NCBI RefSeq assembly: GCF_000423705.1
Contig: NZ_AUIM01000004.1
Coordinates: 558,001-622,000 of the forward strand
Direction: 5' to 3'
DNA: 64,000 nucleotides
From: Stappia stellulata DSM 5886
GTDB lineage: Bacteria > Pseudomonadota > Alphaproteobacteria > Rhizobiales > Stappiaceae
Part shown: in pieces, positions 26,131 to 36,440 of the stretch
Layout of the letters: the number at the start of each line of letters is the position of its first letter
How positions within the stretch are numbered: the stretch's first letter is position 1
Notes under the pieces: generated by a model
The model's database searches: none
Seen by the model: only the letters and a program-made list of their open reading frames with translations
Told to the model about the DNA's origin: nothing
Made by a program: the position numbers and the translations under genes

Positions 26131-26249
26131 CCCGGATCTGGTTGCGCAGTGTCGCCGGGCGAGGGTTGTCCTTGCCTGGCGCTTGGCGCATCGTAGTGCT
26201 CCGCAGGCAGGGGCGGAGCATTCAAAACACGCATTCTGGAGATGTCTTG

Positions 26250-27440
26250 ATGATCAACACCCTTTCACGTCCGGCGATTGCGCTGGCACTCACCTGCCCG
26301 CTTCTGTTGGCCCCGCCGGCCCTTGCCTTCGACGCGACCGGAAACGACGTCGCCGATCGCTTCCTGGAGATCGTGGAAGCCGGCAACGCCACGGTGTCCG
26401 GCTACGACGGCGTTTCGCAGAGCGGGGCAAGCGTGACCATCAGCGGATTGCGCACCGCCATCGAGGAAGGTTCGGCCAAGTCGCGCCTGACGATTCGCGA
26501 GACGACGATTGACGACGGGCAACTGACCGATGACGGCGGCCTGTCGGCCGCGACGCTGACCATGGGCGGCGTCAACATCGAGGACCTCGATGAGGACGAG
26601 GACGTAACGGTTACCGCGGAAAGCATCGTGATTTCCGATCCGGTTCTCGCCTCCCCGGCGGAAGTCAAAGCCTCAAACGGCGCCGACGCCATCGCCCCGA
26701 CCTACTCGCGCGCGGAACTGACCAACATCGTCATCGACGCGGCGGACGAAGGCCGGGTGCCCGTCTCGCGCATCGTCGCCGTCATCGACGAGATGGATGG
26801 CAGCCTGCCCACCTCAGGCTCGCTCAGCGTCGAGGGCATCGAGATCGCCGCCGATTCGCTCGACGACGACGAACGCGAGGTCCTGTCGGATCTCGGCTAC
26901 GAAAGCCTGACGCTGTCATTCCAGATGGATGCCGACTGGAAGCCGGACACGGGCAAACTGGCGATCGATCGGCTGACGCTGTCGGGTGAAAATGCGGGCA
27001 CAGTGAATGCCGCGCTGCGGATCAGCGGTCTGACCCGCGAGGTTCTGGAACAGCTGGACGCTGCCCAGGACAATCCCGAACAGGCGATGGGTCTGATGCA
27101 GGGTCTGCTCGTGGAGAGCGTTACCCTGCGCATCGACAATGATTCCCTCGTTGACCGGGTCTTGGAAAACCAGGCCAAGGAAGCCGGCTCCACCCGGGAG
27201 GCTTTTGTCGAGCAGCTCACCGGCGCCCTGCCCTTCATGCTGTCGATGCTGAACAACGCGGAGTTCCAGGCCAAGGTCGCAGGTGCGGCAACCGCGTTCC
27301 TGCAGGACCCGCAATCTCTTTCCGCGACAGCCACGCCGGCGGCGCCGGTGCCCTTCGCCCAGATCCTGGGAACCGCGATGATGGCGCCGCAAAGCTTGCC
27401 GGACATTCTCGGTGTGACAATCACCGCGAACGAGGACTGA
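26250..27440 (+). CDS. Exported protein of unknown function, paralogue of the next gene (396 aa)
   Basis: The product has a clear signal peptide (cleavage after ALA at about residue 26) and a mature part of about 370 residues that is acidic and rich in beta-forming segments, with many short repeats of the form x-L-x-I-x-G/D. Near the end it shares with the following protein the segments RIDNDSLVDRVL, QAKEAG and a final PVPFAQILG, LPDILG, which align with corresponding segments there. The ATG at 26250 has CTGGAGA upstream. I do not recognise a named family; composition recalls periplasmic beta-rich repeat proteins such as AsmA- or YdgA-like proteins, but no signature was seen. A terminator-like hairpin separates it from its paralogue. 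Confidence 0.82.
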   Translation: MINTLSRPAIALALTCPLLLAPPALAFDATGNDVADRFLEIVEAGNATVSGYDGVSQSGASVTISGLRTAIEEGSAKSRLTIRETTIDDGQLTDDGGLSAATLTMGGVNIEDLDEDEDVTVTAESIVISDPVLASPAEVKASNGADAIAPTYSRAELTNIVIDAADEGRVPVSRIVAVIDEMDGSLPTSGSLSVEGIEIAADSLDDDEREVLSDLGYESLTLSFQMDADWKPDTGKLAIDRLTLSGENAGTVNAALRISGLTREVLEQLDAAQDNPEQAMGLMQGLLVESVTLRIDNDSLVDRVLENQAKEAGSTREAFVEQLTGALPFMLSMLNNAEFQAKVAGAATAFLQDPQSLSATATPAAPVPFAQILGTAMMAPQSLPDILGVTITANED

Positions 27441-27448
27441 GATAGGCG

Positions 27449-27474
27449 ACGGGAGGGCACTGCCCTCCCGTTTC
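27449..27474 (+). terminator. Rho-independent terminator between the paralogous pair
   Basis: A GC-rich stem (ACGGGAGGG with CCCTCCCGT, short loop) followed by TTTCACTT lies eight bases after the stop of the first exported protein. Confidence 0.7.
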
Positions 27475-27507
27475 ACTTCTGCCCCTGAGGAACAACGGAA
27501 TCCGACA

Positions 27508-29559
27508 ATGACATTGCGTCCTGCCACTGCCGCCAGATCCGGCATTGCCGCGCTGGCCATCTTGCTATGCGCGCCCGCAACCTCCGCCCTTGCCAACCCC
27601 GCGGTCGAGACTGTCGAGGACTTCTTCGCCTGGGCGCGCGCAACCGGCGCAACGACGGCCGACTACGAAAGCCTGAGTGAAACAGGCCCGGCCGATGCCG
27701 TCCTGCGGGGCGCGAAACTGTCGTGGACCTTTGACTTCTCGCTGTTTGGCGAAAACATCGACGTGGACCTGTCCATCGATTCTCCCGAAACCCGTTTTTT
27801 CGGCGCCAGCCGAGACGACAACGGCGTCGCATTCGACCGGTTCGAACAGCCCGGCGTTCACGAAATCCGTTTGACCGGATCCATCTCCGAGGACGGAAAA
27901 CCGCAACCTGTGGACCTGACGGTGCGCCAGTACGATCTGGTCGCGAAAGACATGTATCAGGCCTATTGGACGCTTGAAGACACTCCCGAAAAACCCGTTT
28001 CGCGCTTTATTCCGCTGATCCGCTCGGGATTGCGCAACCGCGCGCAGAGCATCTCGGTGCGCGCCCTCGAAGCCGTCAGCCAGATGCCCGACGGTGCGCG
28101 TGGGACGGAGCGTCAGGAGAAAATCTCCATGACCGGCCTCGCCAATGGCCGCCTCGAGGAGTACCGGGTCGGCAAGTCACTCTCCGAAAACAGGGTCGAG
28201 ACGCAGGACGACGGAACCGAGGTGTTCACGCTGCGTCAGGAAATAGGAGAAAGCGTTTCCACCGGCATTGACATCAAGCCCGTCCTTCGCCTGATCGGCG
28301 CGCTCGACTCCGACCAGGCCGTTGGACAGACCCTTCTGGCGAGTTCCACTGTCAGCGACATCAGCATCTCCTCCTCGTTTTTCGAGGCCGCGATCCGGGA
28401 GTTCGGCGTAAAGGGCGCCAAGGTCGATGCCGATACCCGGCCCTTCGACATCTTCCCGCTTCTGGATCAATTGGTTCTCGGAACCTTCGAGCAAAACCAT
28501 GACGAAAACGAGAGCCTCGCGCTCGGACGACAGGTTATGACTAGCCTCGAAGGCATTTCCATCGCCTCAATGACCCTGTCGGGCCTTGCCGTCACCGCGG
28601 ATGAGGTCAACGCATCGCTGGAAAGCGCTTCGGCCAGCGACACATCCTATGGCGGCTTCGGCGATTTCACGATGACGGGACTGTCGCTGCGCGCGGCGGA
28701 AGACAACACCGCCATCGATCTGGAGCACTTCCGCATGGCGGATTTCGAGATGCCCCCGCTCGCCTCGTTCTTCGACGCGGTCGTCGTCCGGCAAAACCGT
28801 GAACCGAACCTTGTGGAGATGCTGTCGGTTGTGCCCACGCTTGGCGAACTGGAGCTTGAAGACATGTCGGTGGTCTCGGACGAGATCAGTGGCACCGTCG
28901 CACTGGAGCGCTTCCGGCTGTCCATGCGCGACTTCATCGCCCCGATTCCGACGGATGTCGAGGTCCGGACCGAAGGCCTGGAAATGCCCGTGGCGCTGAT
29001 CGAGGAGGAAGAGGCGCGCAAGCTCTTCGAAACGCTCGGCCTGACCTCCTTCCGCTACGAAGACGAAATGCGCCTTCGCTGGGATCCGGACGACAAGACA
29101 CTGACGCTCGACCCGATGACAATCAGGATCGATGGCGGTGGATCGCTGGATTTCTCCGCGGAAGTGGGCGGCATTCCCCGCAAGGTGTTCGAGGATCCGG
29201 CACAGGCGCAAATGGCCCTTGCCACGGCAACAATCAATCACGCCCGTCTCGAGATCCGCGACGCGAAACTGGTTTCGGCCTTCATCGCCGGTCAGGCGAA
29301 GGCGGCGGACCTGTCGCCGGAAACCCTGGCCCTTGCATTGGCCGATCAGGGCGCAAGCGCACTCGGTCCACTGCGCGACACGCCGTTCGGAAAAAGCCTG
29401 CACGGCGCGATGAAGGCCTTTCTCGTCGCCCCCGACCACCTGATCCTGACGCTCGAGCCGAAGAGCCCGGTGCCGGCGATGCAGATCCTGGGACTGGTCG
29501 CAACCACGCCGTCGATGCTGCCCGGGCTGTTGAACGCGGCCGTGGCCGCCAATCCCTGA
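27508..29559 (+). CDS. Exported protein of unknown function, larger paralogue (683 aa)
   Basis: The product begins with a signal peptide (cleavage after ALA at about residue 29) and is predicted to be periplasmic. It is acidic, beta-rich and contains repeated short strand-like units. The last 150 residues match the end of the preceding gene product: LEIRDAKLVSAFIAGQAKAA, then PVPAMQILG and LPGLLNAAVAANP. Compared with its neighbour it has an additional N-terminal region of about 280 residues, including an early aromatic part (DFFAWARATG, LSWTFDFSLF). No family is recognised. A duplication followed by extension or loss explains the pair best. It is closed by a strong bidirectional terminator. 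Confidence 0.83.
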   Translation: MTLRPATAARSGIAALAILLCAPATSALANPAVETVEDFFAWARATGATTADYESLSETGPADAVLRGAKLSWTFDFSLFGENIDVDLSIDSPETRFFGASRDDNGVAFDRFEQPGVHEIRLTGSISEDGKPQPVDLTVRQYDLVAKDMYQAYWTLEDTPEKPVSRFIPLIRSGLRNRAQSISVRALEAVSQMPDGARGTERQEKISMTGLANGRLEEYRVGKSLSENRVETQDDGTEVFTLRQEIGESVSTGIDIKPVLRLIGALDSDQAVGQTLLASSTVSDISISSSFFEAAIREFGVKGAKVDADTRPFDIFPLLDQLVLGTFEQNHDENESLALGRQVMTSLEGISIASMTLSGLAVTADEVNASLESASASDTSYGGFGDFTMTGLSLRAAEDNTAIDLEHFRMADFEMPPLASFFDAVVVRQNREPNLVEMLSVVPTLGELELEDMSVVSDEISGTVALERFRLSMRDFIAPIPTDVEVRTEGLEMPVALIEEEEARKLFETLGLTSFRYEDEMRLRWDPDDKTLTLDPMTIRIDGGGSLDFSAEVGGIPRKVFEDPAQAQMALATATINHARLEIRDAKLVSAFIAGQAKAADLSPETLALALADQGASALGPLRDTPFGKSLHGAMKAFLVAPDHLILTLEPKSPVPAMQILGLVATTPSMLPGLLNAAVAANP

Positions 29560-29607
29560 GGATCTGCGTCACCACGCAGAAGCACCGCATTCTCGCGTCG
29601 ACATGAC

Positions 29608-29642
29608 AAGGGCCGGTCAGATTGCTGACCGGCCCTTTTGTT
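29608..29642. terminator. Strong bidirectional terminator
   Basis: A 13-bp perfect stem (AAGGGCCGGTCAG with CTGACCGGCCCTT, loop ATTG) followed by TTGTTT lies between convergent genes, the exported protein on the left and an ABC exporter on the right. Confidence 0.88.
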
Positions 29643-29687
29643 TGATGTGCTCTGGAATATCGCGGACGGACGGAAACCGCCGGATGT

Positions 29688-31544
29688 CTAGTTGCCCTCT
29701 GCGGGACCCCGTTCATAGTCCGGCACCGGATCGCTGTCAGTAAACTGAAGATCGCAAAGGCGCTTGTACAGGCCGCCCTTGGCAAACAACGCGGCATGCG
29801 TTCCGGCCTCAAGCACCTGCCCCTTGTCCATGACGACGATTTGCGACGCTTCACGCACCGTCGCGAGACGATGCGCGATGACGAGCGTGGTGCGCCCTTT
29901 CATCAACTGCGACAGAGCCGTCTGGATCTTGGCCTCGGATTCCGAATCGAGCGCCGATGTCGCTTCGTCCAGAAGCAGAAGCGGTGCGTCGCGCAGGATC
30001 GCCCGCGCGATGGCCACACGCTGGCGCTGGCCCCCGGAGAGGCGGTTTCCGCCCTCGCCGACCCGCGTGTCATAGCCTGCCTCGAGCGCCTCGATGAAAC
30101 TGTCGGCATTGGCCTCGCGCGCGGCCTGGCGGATCTCGTCTTCGCTTGCGCCCGGGCGTCCGATGGCGATGTTCTCGCGAACCGAAAGATCGAACAGGAA
30201 CGTGTCCTGGGAAACCAGCGCGATCTGCGATCTCAGCGCGGAAACCGACGCGCCTTTCAGGTCCTGACCGTCGATCGTTATCCGTCCCGACGTCGGATCG
30301 TAAAACCGCTCAAGCAACGCAAACACCGTCGACTTCCCCGCGCCGGACGGTCCGACAAGCGCGGTCACCTCTCCCGGGCGGGCCTCGAAATCAAGCCCTT
30401 CCAGCGCCGGCGCGTCGCCGTAGCGGAAGTGGACATTCTCGAAGCGCACATGCCCGCCGGACAGCTTCAGCTGTTCTCCACCGTCTTCCTCGCTTGTCGC
30501 CGGCGGCCGGTCGAGGATCTCGTACATCAGGCGCACGCCGACGACATGGCCGGAAAGATTGACGTTCAGCCGGGCCAGCCGCCGCGCGGGATCGTAGGCA
30601 AGCAAGAGTGCGGTGATAAACGCAAAAAAGGCACCCGGGTCGCTGCCGAGCTCGATGACGGCATATCCGCCGTAGAGAATGACCAGCGCGATGGCGATGC
30701 CGCCAAGCGTTTCCATCACCGGCGATGTGCGCGCCGACAGGCGCGTCATCTTGTTCGCCTGAGTCTCCACGTCGGCAACGGCGGCGTCCATCTCCCGGCG
30801 CAGCCGGTCCTCAACGGCAAAGGCCTTCACGACGCGAATGCCCGAGATCGCCTGCTGCGCGACCGAAAGGATGCGCGTCATCGAAACGAACTGCGTTTTC
30901 GCAACCCGTCGCACCCGGCGCACAAGGCCGGAGATCATCAAGATCGCCGGCGGCATGATGACCAGCGCGATCAGGCTCATCAGCGGATCCTGGGCGATCA
31001 TCACGCCGACGAGCGCGATCACGGTGAGGAGGTCGCGCCCCAGCGCGGTGACGACAAGATCGAGCGCCGCACGCGCGGCGCTCGCATTGTGGGAAAGACG
31101 CGTGCCGAGGTCGCCGATGCCGGAACCTTCGAAGAAACCGAGGTCCTGCCGGGTGATCGCGCGAAACAACCGCGACTGGGTGGATGCGACGATGGCATTA
31201 CCGATCTGGCCGAGGATTACGAGCTGGCCGTAGGCCGCCGCCCCCTTGAGCGTGAAGATCACCAGCACAAAGCCGGCAACCACCCACACCATCCGCCCGT
31301 CACGTTCCAGAAACACCTGGTTGATCAGGTCCTTCATGATCCAGGCGCTCGCCGCCGTGCAGGCCGCGACGATGCCCATCATCACGAACGCCAGCGCATA
31401 GCGCCAGGCATAGGCGCGCGCGTTTTCCGCGAGCAGCCGGCGCAGCAGGAAGAGCGCTCCGTCCACATCGGAAAACAGCCAGGTGTTGAGCCGTTTCAGC
31501 ACTTTTGGTCCGATTGCTGCTGCCCGGAACAATCCGCGCGCCAC
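29688..31544 (-). CDS. ABC exporter half-transporter (MsbA-like)
   Basis: This 618-residue protein fuses a six-helix membrane domain (residues about 45-330) to an ATPase domain. The ATPase shows Walker A (GPSGAGKST), the Q-loop in [10 protein letters not shown], the signature LSGGQ, Walker B with [12 protein letters not shown] and the H-loop in VIAHRLATV. It works as a homodimer, and the overall pattern is of the lipid A/multidrug exporter group of the type related to MsbA. The substrate is not shown by sequence. The start codon is GTG at 31544, and no good ribosome-binding site is seen, so a slightly different start is possible. It lies only 18 bases after aspS on the same strand and is probably cotranscribed with it. 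Confidence 0.9.
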   Translation of the reverse strand: MARGLFRAAAIGPKVLKRLNTWLFSDVDGALFLLRRLLAENARAYAWRYALAFVMMGIVAACTAASAWIMKDLINQVFLERDGRMVWVVAGFVLVIFTLKGAAAYGQLVILGQIGNAIVASTQSRLFRAITRQDLGFFEGSGIGDLGTRLSHNASAARAALDLVVTALGRDLLTVIALVGVMIAQDPLMSLIALVIMPPAILMISGLVRRVRRVAKTQFVSMTRILSVAQQAISGIRVVKAFAVEDRLRREMDAAVADVETQANKMTRLSARTSPVMETLGGIAIALVILYGGYAVIELGSDPGAFFAFITALLLAYDPARRLARLNVNLSGHVVGVRLMYEILDRPPATSEEDGGEQLKLSGGHVRFENVHFRYGDAPALEGLDFEARPGEVTALVGPSGAGKSTVFALLERFYDPTSGRITIDGQDLKGASVSALRSQIALVSQDTFLFDLSVRENIAIGRPGASEDEIRQAAREANADSFIEALEAGYDTRVGEGGNRLSGGQRQRVAIARAILRDAPLLLLDEATSALDSESEAKIQTALSQLMKGRTTLVIAHRLATVREASQIVVMDKGQVLEAGTHAALFAKGGLYKRLCDLQFTDSDPVPDYERGPAEGN

Positions 31545-31562
31545 CGTGGCGCGCGGACGGGC

Positions 31563-33347
31563 TTATTCGCTTTCCGGCAGATTGAGACGGATGTGAAGGT
31601 CGCGCAACTGACGCGGGAACACGTCCGAGGGCGCGCCCATCAACAGGTCCTGCGCCTGCTGGTTCATCGGAAACAGCGTGACTTCACGCAGGTTCTTGGC
31701 GCCGACCAGCAGCATCACGATCCGGTCGATGCCGGCCGCCATGCCACCGTGCGGGGGCGCGCCATACTGGAACGCCCGGTACATGCCGCCGAAGCGCTCT
31801 TCCAGGATCGTCTCGTCGTAGCCGGCGATCTCGAAAGCCCGCTTCATGATTTCCGGCATGTGGTTTCGAATGGCGCCCGACGCGATCTCGAAGCCGTTGC
31901 AGACGATGTCGTACTGCCAGGCATTGAGCTCCAGAGGGTCGGTGTTCTCGAGACCGTCGAGACCGCCCTGCGGCATGGAGAAGGGATTGTGCGAGAAATC
32001 GACCTTCTTCTCGTCCTCGTCCCATTCGTACATCGGGAAATCGACGATCCAGGCGAGCGCGAAGCGGTCGCGGTCGACGAGATCGAGACCCTCGCCCGCC
32101 TTGGTGCGCGCCTTGCCGGCGAAATCGGCGAATTTCTTCGGATCGCCCGCCACGAAGAACGCGGCATCGCCGGCCTCCAGGCCGAGCTGCTCGCGGATCG
32201 CTTCCGTGCGCTCCGGACCGATGTTCTTGGCAAGCGGGCCGGCGCCGGCGACCTTCCCGTCTTCCTCGCGCCAGAAGATATAGCCGAGCCCCGGCTGCCC
32301 CTCGCCCTGCGCCCAGGAGTTCATCCGGTCGCAGAAGGCCCGGCTGCCGCCGGTCTTCGCCGGGATCGCCCAAACCGCATTCTTGTCGTCTTCCAACATG
32401 CGCGCGAAAATCTTGAAACCGGAGCCCGCGAAATGTTCGCTGACATCCTGCATCTCGATGGGGTTGCGCAGGTCCGGCTTGTCGCTGCCATACTTGCGGA
32501 TCGCCTCGGCGTAGGGAATGCGCGGGAACACCTCGGTGACCGGCTGTCCCTCGGCGAATTCCTCGAAGACGCCCCGGATCACCGGCTCCATGGCCGTGAA
32601 GACGTCTTCCTGCTCGACGAAGCTCATCTCGACATCGAGCTGGTAGAATTCGCCCGGCAACCGGTCGGCACGCGGGTCTTCGTCACGGAAACACGGCGCG
32701 ATCTGGAAATAGCGGTCGAAGCCGGAGACCATCAACAGCTGCTTGAACTGCTGCGGCGCCTGCGGGAGCGCATAGAACTTGCCCGGATGAATGCGCGAGG
32801 GCACGAGGAAGTCGCGCGCGCCTTCCGGCGAGGACGCTGTCAGGATCGGCGTCTGAAACTCCGCAAAGCCCTCGCCTTCCATGCGCCGGCGCATCGAGGC
32901 GATGATCTTCGAGCGGGTCATGATATTGGCGTGAAGCGTTTCGCGGCGCAGGTCGAGAAACCGGTAAGTCAGGCGGATGTCTTCGGGATACTCGGGTTCG
33001 GCGAAGACCGGCAGCGGCAGTTCGCGCGCTGCACCCAGGATTTCCAGATCGCGGATGAAGATCTCGATCGCGCCGGTCGGCAGGCCTTCGTTGGCCGTCT
33101 CCTCGGAGCGTCGCTTCACCTCGCCATCAATGCGGATGCACCATTCGGCGCGGACCGTTTCCGCCACCTTGAAGGCCTCGGAATCGGGATCGACCACGCA
33201 TTGCGTAATGCCGAAGTGATCGCGCAAATCGATGAACAGCAGGCCGCCATGATCGCGCACACGATGGACCCAACCCGACAGGCGCGCGCCTTCACCGACG
33301 TTGGTTTCGCGGAGTTCCCCGCACGTGTGGCTGCGATAGCGATGCAT
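31563..33347 (-). CDS. aspS: Aspartyl-tRNA synthetase
   Basis: This 594-residue class II synthetase charges tRNA-Asp. It has the N-terminal OB-fold anticodon domain ([20 protein letters not shown]), the class II motif 2 with [10 protein letters not shown], the bacterial-type GAD insertion domain of about 130 residues in the middle, and motif 3 in [14 protein letters not shown]. The length is that of bacterial AspRS. In alphaproteobacteria such enzymes are often non-discriminating and also make Asp-tRNA-Asn for GatCAB; sequence inspection alone does not settle this here. The ATG at 33347 has GAGGACGAA upstream; longer frames add non-family sequence. Confidence 0.97.
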   Translation of the reverse strand: MHRYRSHTCGELRETNVGEGARLSGWVHRVRDHGGLLFIDLRDHFGITQCVVDPDSEAFKVAETVRAEWCIRIDGEVKRRSEETANEGLPTGAIEIFIRDLEILGAARELPLPVFAEPEYPEDIRLTYRFLDLRRETLHANIMTRSKIIASMRRRMEGEGFAEFQTPILTASSPEGARDFLVPSRIHPGKFYALPQAPQQFKQLLMVSGFDRYFQIAPCFRDEDPRADRLPGEFYQLDVEMSFVEQEDVFTAMEPVIRGVFEEFAEGQPVTEVFPRIPYAEAIRKYGSDKPDLRNPIEMQDVSEHFAGSGFKIFARMLEDDKNAVWAIPAKTGGSRAFCDRMNSWAQGEGQPGLGYIFWREEDGKVAGAGPLAKNIGPERTEAIREQLGLEAGDAAFFVAGDPKKFADFAGKARTKAGEGLDLVDRDRFALAWIVDFPMYEWDEDEKKVDFSHNPFSMPQGGLDGLENTDPLELNAWQYDIVCNGFEIASGAIRNHMPEIMKRAFEIAGYDETILEERFGGMYRAFQYGAPPHGGMAAGIDRIVMLLVGAKNLREVTLFPMNQQAQDLLMGAPSDVFPRQLRDLHIRLNLPESE

Positions 33348-33623
33348 TTCGTCCTCGATGGCCCGGCTTTTGGATGGAATCGGTTGCCCCGCCCCCAAAG
33401 GAGTCGAGGTGCCCTGACGCGCCGTGCACAAGCCACGCCAGCACGACAAAGTCAAGGTGCGTGCCCGGTCCGGCGACCTTCGCCAAGGCGGCGTCCGGGG
33501 GTTCCCAAAGCGGGATTTCCGCCTCCTGGCGTGCAGCCCGCGCAACTCAATTGCATCCATGACGCATTCGCGGCGGTTTCGTGGCGACAAGCGGACACGC
33601 TTGCGATATACGTCGCGGTCGCC

Positions 33624-34847
33624 ATGCATATTGTAACCAAGACCTCAGAACTCGCCGACATCTGCCGGCGTCTCGCGCAACACGACTTCGTCACGGTCGA
33701 CACGGAATTTCTCCGTGAAACGACGTTTTGGCCGAAGCTGTGTGTCATACAACTGGCAAGCCCGGATGAGGCGGTCATCGTCGACGCCCTCTCCGATGAG
33801 CTTGACCTCGCACCGTTTTTCGAGCTGATGCGCGACGAGAAGGTGATGAAGGTCTTTCACGCCGCCCGCCAGGACATCGAAATCGTCTATCATCTCGGCG
33901 GCTTCATTCCCCATCCCGTGTTCGACACCCAGGTGGCGGCGATGGTCTGCGGTTTCGGCGATTCGATCTCCTACGACCAACTGGTGCACCGGGTCACAGC
34001 GGTCAGGATCGACAAATCCTCGCGCTTTACCGACTGGTCGCGGCGCCCGCTGAGCGACAAGCAGCTCGATTATGCGCTTGCCGACGTGACCCACCTGCGC
34101 GACGTCTATCTGTTCCTCAAGGCCAATCTGGCCGAACAGGGCCGCACCCATTGGGTCGGCGACGAGATGGAGGTCCTTACCTCCGAAAGCACCTATCGCA
34201 GCGAACCCGAAAACGCGTGGAAGCGCCTCAAGCTGCGCGTGCGCAAGCCGATCGAATTCGCCGTGTTGCAGGAGGTTGCCGCGTGGCGCGAACGCGAGGC
34301 CCATACCCGCAACGTTCCCCGCAACCGCGTCGTCAAGGACGATGCGATCTACGAAATCGCCGCGCAGCAGCCGGTGAACACGCAGGCGCTCGCCGCACTG
34401 CGAACAATCCCGCGCGGCTTCGAGCGCTCGCGCACCGCGGAGGAAATTCTCGGGGCCGTGAAGCGTGCGCTGGCGATTCCCAGGGACGAGTTGCCCCAGG
34501 TGCCCAAGGGGCGCATCGCGCCTGACGGGTCGGCAGCGGCCGTCGACCTGCTGAAAGTGCTCTTGAAGCTGATCAGCGAGGCGCAGGGTGTGGCCGCCAA
34601 GGTGATCGCGACGGTTGAGGATCTGGAAAAGATCGCCGCCAGCGACGATGCCGACGTGGCCGCGATGAAGGGCTGGCGCCGGGAACTTTTCGGGGAAGCC
34701 GCGCTCAAGCTGAAACGCGGTGAAGTCGCCCTCGCCTTCAACGGCAAGCGGATTGTTGCCGTCGACCAGGCCGAGCCGGTCCAGATGGAAAAGCCGAAGC
34801 CGTCGCGCAAGCGCAAATCGCGACAAAGGGCTGAAGCGGGAGACTGA
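33624..34847 (+). CDS. rnd: Ribonuclease D
   Basis: This 407-residue 3'-to-5' exoribonuclease takes part in tRNA and stable RNA maturation. The DEDDy nuclease domain is complete: Exo I in [10 protein letters not shown], Exo II in [15 protein letters not shown] and Exo III in [19 protein letters not shown] domain follows ([20 protein letters not shown]), then a second less conserved HRDC-like region and a basic lysine/arginine tail suited to RNA binding. The ATG at 33624 is the start used by the family. The frame is open for several kilobases upstream across the opposite strand of aspS and the ABC gene, but that part is not coding. Confidence 0.95.
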   Translation: MHIVTKTSELADICRRLAQHDFVTVDTEFLRETTFWPKLCVIQLASPDEAVIVDALSDELDLAPFFELMRDEKVMKVFHAARQDIEIVYHLGGFIPHPVFDTQVAAMVCGFGDSISYDQLVHRVTAVRIDKSSRFTDWSRRPLSDKQLDYALADVTHLRDVYLFLKANLAEQGRTHWVGDEMEVLTSESTYRSEPENAWKRLKLRVRKPIEFAVLQEVAAWREREAHTRNVPRNRVVKDDAIYEIAAQQPVNTQALAALRTIPRGFERSRTAEEILGAVKRALAIPRDELPQVPKGRIAPDGSAAAVDLLKVLLKLISEAQGVAAKVIATVEDLEKIAASDDADVAAMKGWRRELFGEAALKLKRGEVALAFNGKRIVAVDQAEPVQMEKPKPSRKRKSRQRAEAGD

Positions 34848-34907
34848 GCGCCCGGCCGTTTTCGGCAGCCCAAGGCGCCGCACGCCCGGTCGTCGCGCCA
34901 GCCCCGC

Positions 34908-36440
34908 TTAGACGGAGCCATTCACCAGGACGCGCGCCTTCAGTCCCAACAGACGGGCGAATTGCGTTGCGCGTTTGCGCAGCCTTTCGCCATCGAGCTC
35001 CGCATAGGCGGCGGGTAGTCCGACAACCATTTCCCCCTCCACCACCGAAACCTCGACCTGCTGCAGGATGCCGGCAACCGATGCGCTCACCACCGAGGCG
35101 AGCCGCAACGCGCCTCCGAGAATGCGCGCACGCTCCTTCAGTCGCGTATGGGCCAGCTCGCGAATCCTCGGGCCAAGCCCATCTTCCACAAGCCCTTGGT
35201 GTCGATAGAAGGCGGAGAGTGCGAGATAGGCGCGCCCCGCATGATCGATACCGACGAAACCTGCGTTCGAGATGATGTTGAGGCTCTGCTCGCCGCGATA
35301 GTCGGGATGGGCCCGCCAGCCGATGTCGGACAGCAGGCAGCCGGCCGCCCTCAGGCGCCGCTCGTATTCCGTCTCGTCGATCCCGACCGCCGGAAACACC
35401 TTGTCCGTCCAGGCCACCAGTTCTTCCGAATAGGCTGGCGAGCGGGCGCGCAGGACGGACAGCTCCCGCGCCGCCTCGATCAACGGGTCCTGGTGTTTCA
35501 CCTCCTCCGGCAGCAGGTCGTAGAGGAGACCTTCGCGCAGGCCGAGCGCGGACATGACGACGCTTTCGGATTTGGAACGCTTGAGCACCCGCTCCATGAC
35601 CACCGCGCCAAAGGGCAGCAACTGGCGCCGGGCGCGCGACACCACGTCGATCATGCTCAGGCTTTCCGGATCGCGGCGCGCCACCAGCTGACAGAACTCG
35701 ATGGCCTCCTCCGCAGGAATGCAATAGTCGTGCATCACATGCAGCGGATAACCGTTCTGGAAGAGATGCAACCTGGCCAGCGACCGCCATGTGCCCCCCA
35801 CCGCATAGAAGGGCTTTCCCGCGCCGATCGGCAGCCAGTCGACGCCGTCAAGCGCCTGCTCCGCGATCTTCTGGGCCTTGGCGGTCTTTCCGTCGGCCTC
35901 TTCCTGCAGCCGGATGCCGCCAAGCGGCAAGGTCTGGCCACGACCGATTTCCTCGTTGTTCAACTCGACCAGTTCAAGGCTGCCACCGCCGAGATCTCCG
36001 ACGATCCCGTCGGGGCGCCACATCCCGGAGACGATCCCGAGCGCGGCCAGGCGCGCCTCGTCTCGCCCGGACAGCAAGCGCACATCGGTGCGGCAAATCC
36101 GTTCGACCGTGTCGATGAACGCCGCGCCGTTTTCCGCATCCCGCGTGGCGGCGGTGGCCATGATGAACACATCGATGACACCGATCTGGTCGCACAGCCG
36201 GCGAAAGCGCGCGAGCGCCCGCACGGCGATATCGACCGACTTGTCGGCGAGCCGCCCAGTGGCCCCGACCCCGCGCCCGAGGCCTGCAAGCACTTTTTCA
36301 TTGAACAGCACGGTGGGCGTGCGGGCGTGGCGCTCGTAGACGACCAGACGGATCGAGTTCGAGCCGATGTCGATAACGGCAACCGGCCCGCTGCCGTTCA
36401 GCCGGCCGCGGACGATCTGCGTATGCGACGCATCAGCCAC
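34908..36440 (-). CDS. ppx: Exopolyphosphatase / Ppx-GppA family phosphatase
   Basis: This 510-residue actin-like phosphohydrolase removes terminal phosphates from polyphosphate or pppGpp. Conserved phosphate-binding elements include [17 protein letters not shown], the middle [13 protein letters not shown] and the [16 protein letters not shown] region; a C-terminal HD-like helical part ([10 protein letters not shown] to [12 protein letters not shown]) follows, as in the long Ppx form. The start is GTG at 36440, which overlaps the end of ppk by eight bases. The two opposite activities of polyphosphate turnover are thus coupled in one operon, as is common in proteobacteria. Confidence 0.94.
   Translation of the reverse strand: MADASHTQIVRGRLNGSGPVAVIDIGSNSIRLVVYERHARTPTVLFNEKVLAGLGRGVGATGRLADKSVDIAVRALARFRRLCDQIGVIDVFIMATAATRDAENGAAFIDTVERICRTDVRLLSGRDEARLAALGIVSGMWRPDGIVGDLGGGSLELVELNNEEIGRGQTLPLGGIRLQEEADGKTAKAQKIAEQALDGVDWLPIGAGKPFYAVGGTWRSLARLHLFQNGYPLHVMHDYCIPAEEAIEFCQLVARRDPESLSMIDVVSRARRQLLPFGAVVMERVLKRSKSESVVMSALGLREGLLYDLLPEEVKHQDPLIEAARELSVLRARSPAYSEELVAWTDKVFPAVGIDETEYERRLRAAGCLLSDIGWRAHPDYRGEQSLNIISNAGFVGIDHAGRAYLALSAFYRHQGLVEDGLGPRIRELAHTRLKERARILGGALRLASVVSASVAGILQQVEVSVVEGEMVVGLPAAYAELDGERLRKRATQFARLLGLKARVLVNGSV

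Noticed and set aside
29796-34847. A rightward open frame of 1683 codons that covers the opposite strand of the ABC exporter and aspS genes and runs into rnd.
   Set aside because: Only the last 408 codons (from 33624) match a family, RNase D. The upstream part is the antisense of two well-supported genes, has no family features and is a usual by-product of high GC codon use.
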